Source of the DNA: Planctomycetota bacterium
GTDB taxonomy: Bacteria > Planctomycetota > UBA1135 > UBA2386
DNA: 57,207 bases
NCBI GenBank assembly: GCA_020849665.1
Contig: JADLFX010000017.1
Coordinates: 1-57,207, forward strand
Reading direction: 5' to 3'
Shown: in pieces, positions 16,714 to 23,371 of the stretch
How the letters are laid out: each line of letters begins with the position of its first letter
Numbering within the stretch: the first letter of the stretch is position 1
Position numbers and translations under genes: made by a program
The notes under the pieces: generated by a model
What the model was told of the DNA's origin: nothing
What the model saw: only the letters and a program-made list of their open reading frames with translations
Database searches by the model: none

Positions 16714-18349
16714 GCGCGGCGCGGTCGATGGCGCAGAGCCTGCGCACGGCCAGGACGAGGCAGAGCAGCGTCGCCGCGGCCCAGGGCAGGAAGAGCCAGA
16801 GGGCGCCCGGCCCGCCCACCAGGCCCACGTAGCGCATCCACCAGTGCCGGAAGCCGAGGTCCGCCTCGTGCGCGGGGCGCACGGGTCCGGGGACCTCGAC
16901 GCCGAAGAGCGGCAGCGTGGTGTTGGCCGCGCCGCCCAGCGCCATGCGGCCGCCCAGGTTGAGCCCCGCGTAGATCCAGTGCGTGTGCAAGGGCGAGAAA
17001 CGCGGGTGGACGTGGTAGCGGTCCGGCAGCAGGCCCTCGGTGACCTCGCCGCGAGCCAGCTCCGCCGCGTAGACCACGCGCGCGGCCTCGTGGGCGAGCT
17101 GCTGGTGCCCGCGATACGGCGCCAGGACCCCGCCCAGGGACACGAGGCACCCGAGCAGGGCCAGGCCGGCGAAGGTCTTCGGCCAGTGACGCCAGGGCCT
17201 GGCCGTGGCGAACACGACGCAGAGCAGCAGCACCACCGAGGGCGTCACGTAGCGGATCCCCCAGCACTGCCCCGCGGCCCAGCTGGCCGAGCGGCCGGCC
17301 ACCAGGAGGGGCAGGACGAGCATCGCCAGCGCGGCGAGGACCACGCCCTGCCGCAGCCGGCGCAGGGCCAGGCCCAGGGCGAGCCACAGGGGTGGCGAGA
17401 ACCACAAGGCGCCCTTGCCCGGAGCGAGGAGGATCAGGGGCACGCCCAGCCAGAGCGGGAAGGAGAGGTTCGCCGCGTTGGCCCCGGCGCTATAGCCGGT
17501 CTCCAGGAGATCGCCGAACCGCAGCCAGTTCGCTGCGAGGAGGACCGCGAGCGCCGGCAGGCCGCCCAACACGAACCCGAGCCCGTCGCGCAGGCGCGCG
17601 CGGCCGCGGGCGCCGCGCAGGAGCAGGATGCCCAGCACCGCCACGGGCACGGCGTGCGGGTAGCGCACCAGCACCGCGAGGCCGCCCAGCACCCCGGCGA
17701 GGAACGCCGTCCACCACGCCCCGCGCCCCGCGTGGTGGTCGAAGACCAGCGCGGCGCAGGCCAGCAACAGGAACGTGCCCGGCATGTCGGAGAGCGTCTC
17801 GCTGGACCCCGGGAGGAACTGCGTGGCCCCCACCGCCACCGCCATCACCAGCAGGGCCTCGCGGTGCGTGCCGAGGATGCCGTGGGCGATGCGATGCAGC
17901 ATCAGCGCCGCCCCCGCCGCCGCGAGGACCGGCAGGAAGCTGGCCAGGAAGCGCGCCCAGAAGATCTCGCCCCAGAGCGGACCCAGGCGTGCGCGCAGCG
18001 CGGCCTCGGGACCCGGCATCCACCGCGCCAGCAGCTCGCCAGCCGCCACGCACGGCACCAGCAGGAGCTGGTGGCCCACGGGGAACCACAGGTAGTGCGC
18101 GCCGTTGCGCCCTGCCATGCCGTAATGCCGCCCGGCGGCGATCGCCCGTTCCGCCTCCCATCCGTCGGCGGCGTCCGCACGCAGGCCGAGGTCGCCGCGC
18201 TGCCACAGGGCCCGCGCGGCATGCAGGCTGGCCTCGCCGTCGGTGTTCTCGACGTAGCCGTGCGCGAAGGTGCCGAGCAGCAGGAAGAGTCCGAGCCCGA
18301 GCAGCAGGAGCGGCCCGCGGGCCGGCGAGCGCGGCGTGGCCGGACTCAC
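16697..18349 (-). CDS. polytopic membrane glycosyltransferase-like protein (GT-C type)
   Basis: 550 residues with about ten hydrophobic segments. After the first transmembrane helix comes an acidic periplasmic loop (Y-V-E-N-T-D-G-E-A-S-L-H-A-A-R-A-L), the position where GT-C transferases of the ArnT/PMT type carry their catalytic Asp/Glu. It continues with L-P-G-S-S-E-T-L-S-D-M-P-G and a C-terminal periplasmic part with F-S-P-L-H-T-H-W-I-Y-A-G-L-N. The family uses polyprenyl-phosphate sugars to glycosylate lipids or proteins on the outer face of the inner membrane; donor and acceptor cannot be read from the sequence. It starts at GTG 18349, whose GTGA overlaps the stop of the anion transporter gene by 4 bases, so translation is coupled. 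It is the last gene of the nrnA-cutA operon. Confidence 0.65.
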   Translation of the reverse strand: MSPATPRSPARGPLLLLGLGLFLLLGTFAHGYVENTDGEASLHAARALWQRGDLGLRADAADGWEAERAIAAGRHYGMAGRNGAHYLWFPVGHQLLLVPCVAAGELLARWMPGPEAALRARLGPLWGEIFWARFLASFLPVLAAAGAALMLHRIAHGILGTHREALLVMAVAVGATQFLPGSSETLSDMPGTFLLLACAALVFDHHAGRGAWWTAFLAGVLGGLAVLVRYPHAVPVAVLGILLLRGARGRARLRDGLGFVLGGLPALAVLLAANWLRFGDLLETGYSAGANAANLSFPLWLGVPLILLAPGKGALWFSPPLWLALGLALRRLRQGVVLAALAMLVLPLLVAGRSASWAAGQCWGIRYVTPSVVLLLCVVFATARPWRHWPKTFAGLALLGCLVSLGGVLAPYRGHQQLAHEAARVVYAAELARGEVTEGLLPDRYHVHPRFSPLHTHWIYAGLNLGGRMALGGAANTTLPLFGVEVPGPVRPAHEADLGFRHWWMRYVGLVGGPGALWLFLPWAAATLLCLVLAVRRLCAIDRAALTPST

Positions 18350-19899
18350 CGCACCCACCCCGGCCGCTGCTGCGGATCGATGCCCAGGACCGGCAGGGCC
18401 CAGAACCAGAACACGAGCGACAGGATCACCGCCGACAGCACGTCCAGGAGGATGCCGGCCCGCACCATGTCGCTCATCCGCAGGCGCCCCGTGGCGAACA
18501 CCACCGTGTTGGGCGGCGTGCCGATCGGCAGCGCGAACCCACAGCTCGCGGCGATCGTCGCCGGCAGCATCAGCAGGCGCGGGTCCATGCCCGCGGTCGA
18601 AGCCGTCGCGGCCAGCAGCGGGAGCATCAGCGCGGTGATCGCGGTGTTGCTCGCCACCTCCGTGAGCAGCGTGAGTCCGACACAGGTGAGCGCCACGGCC
18701 ACGAAGGGCGGCACCGACGCGAGCGTGGGCGCCGCCGCCTGCCCCACCGCGGCCGAGAGCCCCGTGGCCTCGAACGCGTTGGCGATCGCCACGCCGCCGC
18801 CGAGCAGGAACAGGATCTCGAAGGGCATCTGGCGCGCGGTGCTCCAGTCCATCAAGCGCTCGCGCGGCGCCCGACCCGAGGGGATCACGAACGCGAGGAT
18901 CGCCACGAGGACCGCGATCGAGCCGTCCAGGACGTCCTGCTCGCGCAGGCCGATCCACGACACCCAGCCCGCCACGTGCAGGCCAGGGCCCAGGCGCAGG
19001 TCGGCGCGCGTGATCCAGAGCAGCACCGCGCCGGCGAAGAGCCAGGCGACCCGCCGTTCGGCAGAATCCATCGGCGGCAGGGCGCGCAGTTCGGCACGCA
19101 GCCGCTGGGCCACGGCCGGCTCGGCGTCGCCGAGGCGGTGCAGCAGGCGGGCCAGGACCAGCCAGGCCAGCACCATGAAGCCCAGCGCGAAGGGCACGAA
19201 CGCCGCCATCCAGTCGAGGAACGAGAACGGCGGCGCGCCGCGATCCACGTACGGCTGGTAGTTGCGGTAGAAGAGCAGGTTGGGCGCCGTGCCGATCGGC
19301 GTGGCGACCCCGCCGATCGAGGAGCCGTAGGCGATCGCCAGGAGCACGCACACGCCGAACGAGCGTGCCTCCCGTTCGGGAAGGAGCGCCTCGCCCTGCA
19401 CGCGCTGCACCAGGGCCGCGCCGATCGGCAGGAGCATGAGCGTCACGGCGGTGTTGTTGATCCACATCGACACCAGCGTGGCGGCCGCGAAGAAGCCCAG
19501 GACCAGGCGGCGAGGGTCCAGCCCGAGCAGGGCGATCACCCGGAGCGCGAGGCGCCGGTGGAGGCCGCAGCGCTCGATCGCCATCGCCAGGACGAAGCCG
19601 CCGAAGAACATCCACAGGATCGGGTCGGAGTAGCCCGCGGCCGCCGCACCGGTCGACTGCACTCCGAGGAGCGGGAAGAGCGCCAGCGGCAGCAGCGAGG
19701 CCGGGGCCAGCGGCATCGCGCCGGTGAGCCAGCACGTGGTGGTGAACACGGTCGCGGCCATCGCCCGGGCGCCGCGCGCGGCCTGCTCCGGCTCGGGAAA
19801 GGGCAGCAGCGTGGCGAGCCAGCCGCTCGACACCGCGAGCGCGAGACCCACGAGGAGCGCCCGCGGCCGGACGCTGGTGAAGCCCGTGTCCTCGGTCAC
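18346..19899 (-). CDS. DASS/SLC13 family sodium:anion symporter
   Basis: 517 residues with 11-12 hydrophobic segments arranged as an inverted repeat. Both halves carry the family's substrate/sodium motif: W-I-N-N-T-A-V-T-L-M-L-L-P-I-G followed by T-P-I-G-T-A-P-N-L, and A-S-N-T-A-I-T-A-L-M-L-P-L followed by L-P-I-G-T-P-P-N-T. These S/N-N-T and T-x-P-N loops bind dicarboxylates, sulfate or related anions together with sodium in characterised DASS members. The protein imports an anion into the cytoplasm; which one cannot be told. It starts at GTG 19899, overlapping the cutA stop in a GTGA, and ends overlapping the start of the membrane glycosyltransferase gene. Nothing is truncated. Confidence 0.85.
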   Translation of the reverse strand: MTEDTGFTSVRPRALLVGLALAVSSGWLATLLPFPEPEQAARGARAMAATVFTTTCWLTGAMPLAPASLLPLALFPLLGVQSTGAAAAGYSDPILWMFFGGFVLAMAIERCGLHRRLALRVIALLGLDPRRLVLGFFAAATLVSMWINNTAVTLMLLPIGAALVQRVQGEALLPEREARSFGVCVLLAIAYGSSIGGVATPIGTAPNLLFYRNYQPYVDRGAPPFSFLDWMAAFVPFALGFMVLAWLVLARLLHRLGDAEPAVAQRLRAELRALPPMDSAERRVAWLFAGAVLLWITRADLRLGPGLHVAGWVSWIGLREQDVLDGSIAVLVAILAFVIPSGRAPRERLMDWSTARQMPFEILFLLGGGVAIANAFEATGLSAAVGQAAAPTLASVPPFVAVALTCVGLTLLTEVASNTAITALMLPLLAATASTAGMDPRLLMLPATIAASCGFALPIGTPPNTVVFATGRLRMSDMVRAGILLDVLSAVILSLVFWFWALPVLGIDPQQRPGWVR

Positions 19900-20237
19900 G
19901 GCCCGCCCCGGCCCGGCCCGGCGCAGGAGTCCCGCACCCAGGCGAGGTAGGCGGGCAGGCCGGACACCGCCGGGAACACCAGGAACTCGGGCACCTGGTA
20001 CGGATGCAGGGCCACGACGCGCCTCTCCAGTTCGGCGATCCGCTCGCTGCTGGTCTTGATCACCAGCAGGACCTCCTCGGCGGCCTCGATGGCACCCTGC
20101 CAGCGGTAGCGCGAGCGCACCGGCCCGATCTGGTTGACGCAGGCCACGAGGCCCTCGGCGAGGAGCGCTTCGGCCAGCGCGTCGGCGTGGCTGGCCGGGG
20201 CGGTGCACAGCACCAGGTTCACGCCGCTCTCCCCCAT
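19896..20237 (-). CDS. cutA: CutA family divalent-ion tolerance protein
   Basis: 113 residues, the normal length. It opens with N-L-V-L-C-T-A-P (the family's first strand), then A-E-G-L-V-A-C-V-N-Q-I-G-P-V-R-S-R-Y-R-W with the conserved A-C-V-N and Y-x-W blocks. E-E-V-L-L-V-I-K-T and H-P-Y-Q-V-P-E-F follow, the last being the most diagnostic CutA motif. CutA forms PII-like trimers in the cytoplasm and was first linked to copper tolerance; its biochemical role remains vague. The ATG at 20237 shares one base with the stop of the upstream phosphoesterase gene (TGATG), so it is translated by coupling. The end has a short Gly/Pro-rich tail overlapping the transporter start. Confidence 0.92.
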   Translation of the reverse strand: MGESGVNLVLCTAPASHADALAEALLAEGLVACVNQIGPVRSRYRWQGAIEAAEEVLLVIKTSSERIAELERRVVALHPYQVPEFLVFPAVSGLPAYLAWVRDSCAGPGRGGP

Positions 20238-20989
20238 CACTTGCCCCGCTCCAGCCGGTCGGCCAGCGCCGGATGCAGTCCGGCCGCGATGATCTTGCGC
20301 TGCGTCCTGGCGATGTCGTAGGGCACGCGATGCCACTCGACCCGGTTGCCGTCCACCACCACGAAACAGGCCCGCGGATCGCCGTCGCGCGGCTGGCCGA
20401 CGCTGCCCACGTTCACCACGGCCGGGGCACCGTCGAGGTCCACGGTGCGGAAGGCGTCGTTGGCCGCCAGGAAGCGCAGGTCGGTGCGGTGGATGCCGGG
20501 CCAGTGCGTGTGGCCGACGAAGCACGGCCGGTCGATGCGGGCGAAGATGTCGCGCAGCTTGTCGGGCTCCAGGAAGCCGTCGCTCTTCAGCACGTACTCC
20601 ATGATCGGGTCGCGCGGCGAACCGTGGCAGAACAGGAAGCCGTGGTCCTCCTTCCGATCCGGCAGATTGCGCAGGTACTCCCACATCTGCCGGCGGCGCG
20701 CGCCGAACCAGGTCGGCTTCATCCGCCGGCGGGTGAAGAGCAGCGCCTCGCGCGCCAGCGGGTTGAAGTCCTCCAGGTCGTGGAAGAGGCCCCAGTCGTG
20801 GTTGCCCATGATGGTCCACGAGCAGCGCTGCATCACCAGCCAGGTGCAGGCCTCGGGCTCCGCGCCGTAGCCGACCACGTCGCCCAGGCAGTGCACGTCC
20901 CGCACGCCGAGTTCGTCGATGCGCTGGAAGACCGCCTCGAGCGCCTCGAGGTTGCTGTGCAGGTCGGAGATCAGCGCGAACGCGGTCAA
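20237..20989 (-). CDS. calcineurin-like metallophosphoesterase
   Basis: 250 residues with the complete metal-binding set: S-D-L-H-S-N at about 9-14 (D-x-H), L-G-D-V-V-G-Y-G, G-N-H-D, F-C-H-G-S-P and G-H-T-H. This places it in the YfcE/MJ0936-like group of small cytoplasmic phosphodiesterases, dimetal enzymes that cleave phosphoester bonds in nucleotides or cyclic nucleotides. It begins with TTG at 20989. The four bases TTGA also carry the stop of nrnA, and the first residues run straight into the first strand (L-T-A-F-A-L-I-S-D). No better start exists downstream before the D-x-H motif. The pairing with NrnA suggests a shared role in turnover of short RNAs or cyclic dinucleotides. Confidence 0.88.
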   Translation of the reverse strand: MTAFALISDLHSNLEALEAVFQRIDELGVRDVHCLGDVVGYGAEPEACTWLVMQRCSWTIMGNHDWGLFHDLEDFNPLAREALLFTRRRMKPTWFGARRRQMWEYLRNLPDRKEDHGFLFCHGSPRDPIMEYVLKSDGFLEPDKLRDIFARIDRPCFVGHTHWPGIHRTDLRFLAANDAFRTVDLDGAPAVVNVGSVGQPRDGDPRACFVVVDGNRVEWHRVPYDIARTQRKIIAAGLHPALADRLERGK

Positions 20990-21993
20990 GACGGACCGGT
21001 CCTCGCGCCCGCGCCGCCGGTCGTGAGCGCCCGCCGCACGGTGTCCTCGACCTGGGCGATGGCGTTGGCGAGGTCGATGTCGAGCGTGGCGCCCGCGGCC
21101 TTGCGGTGACCGCCGCCGCCGAAGCGCGCCGCGATCGCCTGCACGTCCACGTCGCCGACCGCGCGCAGCGAGACCTTCACCTGGCCCGTGGAGCGCTCCT
21201 TGAGGAGCGCCACCACCTCCACGCCCTGCACCGAGCGCATCGGCTCGAGCACGTCGTCGGTGTTGAAGCCCGCCTTGGCGGCCCGCTCCTGGAAGGCGCG
21301 GTCCAGGACCGCGAACACGTACCGGCCCCCGAACCGATACTGGTGGGTGCCCAGCGCGTCGGCCAGGAGCCCGACGCTGTCCGGGTGGTTGCGCCGGAAC
21401 ATGAGGTCGAAGAGGCGCGAGGGATCGACGCCCGCCTGGACCAGGCTCGCTGCGATGGCGAACACCTCGGCGCTGGTGTTCGAGTAGCGGAACCAGCCGG
21501 TGTCGGCGACCAGCGACAGGAACACGCCCTCCGCCGCGGCCCGGGGCAGCGGCACCTCGAGGGCGTGGTAGAGGCGGTGCACGAGGGTACCGGTCGAAGG
21601 CGCCGCAGGGTCGACGTAGCGCAGCGCCTCCTCGCCCTGGTCGGAGCCGAGGTGATGGTCGATCACCACCAGGGTGGGCCGGCGGGCCGCGAGCACCCCG
21701 CCCAGGGGCCCCAGGCGCGACGTCTGGTGGCAGTCGAGCAGCACCACCGTGTCGAACTCGGGCACGGTGGCGCCGGGCTGCCAGCTCCGGAACTCCGTGT
21801 GGTCCAGCAGGAAGTCGTAGCTCCGCTCCAGCGGATCCGGATTGAGGATCACGACCGGACGGCCCAGAGCCTTTAGCAGGTGGAAGAGGGCCGCCTGGGC
21901 ACCCACGCAGTCGCCGTCGGGGTTCTCGTGGCCGCTGAGGAGGAAGCGCCGGGGCTCGCGGAAGAGGTGGAGGAAGCTCGGGTTCGGCGTCAC
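20986..21993 (-). CDS. nrnA: DHH/DHHA1 phosphoesterase, NrnA-like oligoribonuclease/pAp phosphatase
   Basis: 335 residues. The DHH domain has G-H-E-N-P-D-G-D-C-V-G-A-Q at 21-33 (motif I), L-L-D-C-H-Q, and V-I-D-H-H at about 112-116 (the name-giving motif), then V-A-D-T-G-W-F-R. The C-terminal DHHA1 domain ends with G-G-G-G-H-R-K-A-A-G-A. This is the full NrnA layout. NrnA degrades 2-5 nucleotide RNAs, including pGpG from cyclic di-GMP turnover, and removes the 3' phosphate of pAp. It starts at GTG 21993. It is the first of five coupled genes; the amidohydrolase upstream is separated by 55 bases and may belong to the same transcript. Confidence 0.9.
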   Translation of the reverse strand: MTPNPSFLHLFREPRRFLLSGHENPDGDCVGAQAALFHLLKALGRPVVILNPDPLERSYDFLLDHTEFRSWQPGATVPEFDTVVLLDCHQTSRLGPLGGVLAARRPTLVVIDHHLGSDQGEEALRYVDPAAPSTGTLVHRLYHALEVPLPRAAAEGVFLSLVADTGWFRYSNTSAEVFAIAASLVQAGVDPSRLFDLMFRRNHPDSVGLLADALGTHQYRFGGRYVFAVLDRAFQERAAKAGFNTDDVLEPMRSVQGVEVVALLKERSTGQVKVSLRAVGDVDVQAIAARFGGGGHRKAAGATLDIDLANAIAQVEDTVRRALTTGGAGARTGPS

Positions 21994-22048
21994 GCGACTC
22001 GGCTGGAGGCGGGGGTGCGGCCGATGCTAAGTCCGTGGGCACGGAGCC

Positions 22049-23305
22049 TCAACCAGAGGATCCGCCGGCGGCGTCCCGCCCCCGGATGGGGCCGCGTCCG
22101 CTCCCCTCCTGCCAGCCGATCCGCCCCGCCAGCACGAGGCGCGCGACCGGCAGCTCGCCCGCGGTGAACGCGTCGACGAATGCCGCAGGAGCCATCGCCT
22201 GCGCCAGCGGCACCGTCACGAAGTCGGCCGCGCCCCCGGGCCGCAGGATGCCGAGTCCGGGGCGTGCCAGGGCCTGGCCGCCGTTGCGGGTCGCCATCGC
22301 CAGGATGGTGGCGGGAGCGAGCGTGGGCCAGAGGCGCCGGGCGGCGCGCATCTGCGCCACCATGGAGAACGCCGCGCAGCTCGCGGGCGAATCGGTCCCC
22401 AACGCCACCGGGATCCCGAGCTCCAGCCAGGCCGGCACCGGCGGCGCCGCACGCCGGAACCACTGGATCGTGCCGGGGCAGACCACGATCGCGGCACCGT
22501 GTGCGGCGATCCGTTCGGCGTCGCCGCGCTCCAGATGCTGCGCATGGACCAGGCTGGTCGTGGGGCACAGGAGTCCGAGCCGCTCGAGGTGCGCGGACGG
22601 CGAGGAGGCGGGAGCCCGGTAGCCCTCCGGCAGCCGCCCGAGCTCGGCCAGGAGGTCGCGGAACGGCCCCCGACCGCGGCGCACGAACTCCACTTCCTCC
22701 TCGGATTCCGCCAGGTGCACCTGCAGGGGCATGCCGGAGCGCCGCGCGGCCTTGAACAGGGCATCCGACACCGAGTACGGGGCGTGGGGCGAGAGCCCCG
22801 CGGGACAGCGCCGCGTCCCCGGGAGCCGCCGCTCGGCCACGCGGATAGCAGCTGCGCGTGGCCCGAGGTCGAAGCCGAGGACCTCCTGGAAGCAGCGGCC
22901 GGCGAGGCGGAAGGAACGCAGCAGCGGTGGCGAGGAACCCGCGCTGTCGATCTCTCCCACCGCGGTGCAGCCCGACGCGAGCAGCGCTTCGAGCGAGCGC
23001 GCGGTACGCGCGGCCAGTGCGCCGGGCTCCGTGCCGGCGCGCCGGCGCAGGATCGCGCGCAGCCAGGGCAGGAAGCGCCGCTCGGCCCGTTCCAGGGGCG
23101 CGATCTGCAGGTGGACGTGGGCATCGACCAGTCCCGGCACGATCGCCACGGGGGGGACGCGGCGCGCCCGGATCGCCCGGCAGGCCAGGACGCGGCCGTG
23201 TGGGCCGACGACCAGTTCGCCGGGCGCCAGGACCCGGTCGGGGCCGAGCCAGAGGAGCGCTGCGCGGTGGGCACGCGCGCCCGTGGGCCCGCGTGCATCA
23301 CTCAC
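22049..23305 (-). CDS. amidohydrolase family (aminohydrolase-like) protein
   Basis: 418 residues from a GTG at 23305. The composite-domain amidohydrolase pattern is clear: an N-terminal small beta domain, then V-P-G-L-V-D-A-H-V-H-L (metal site 1, H-x-H), L-S-P-H-A-P-Y-S-V-S, V-H-L-A-E-S-E-E-E, V-H-A-Q-H-L and A-L-G-T-D-S-P-A-S (the late Asp). A C-terminal strand set with G-G-A-A-D-F-V-T-V closes the composite domain. The H-A-P-Y-S and H-x-A-E-S pair is typical of the branch that deaminates nucleoside-like compounds, such as aminofutalosine, S-adenosylhomocysteine and guanine deaminases. The exact substrate cannot be assigned. All metal ligands appear present. It lies 66 bases downstream of the glycine-rich lipoprotein gene and 55 bases upstream of nrnA. 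Confidence 0.85.
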   Translation of the reverse strand: MSDARGPTGARAHRAALLWLGPDRVLAPGELVVGPHGRVLACRAIRARRVPPVAIVPGLVDAHVHLQIAPLERAERRFLPWLRAILRRRAGTEPGALAARTARSLEALLASGCTAVGEIDSAGSSPPLLRSFRLAGRCFQEVLGFDLGPRAAAIRVAERRLPGTRRCPAGLSPHAPYSVSDALFKAARRSGMPLQVHLAESEEEVEFVRRGRGPFRDLLAELGRLPEGYRAPASSPSAHLERLGLLCPTTSLVHAQHLERGDAERIAAHGAAIVVCPGTIQWFRRAAPPVPAWLELGIPVALGTDSPASCAAFSMVAQMRAARRLWPTLAPATILAMATRNGGQALARPGLGILRPGGAADFVTVPLAQAMAPAAFVDAFTAGELPVARLVLAGRIGWQEGSGRGPIRGRDAAGGSSG

Positions 23306-23371
23306 GGCCGCAGCGACGCGTCCCGGTGGACGTCGTTCCTCGTCGGGCGCGGCGGTGCGATGGGGTGCGAC

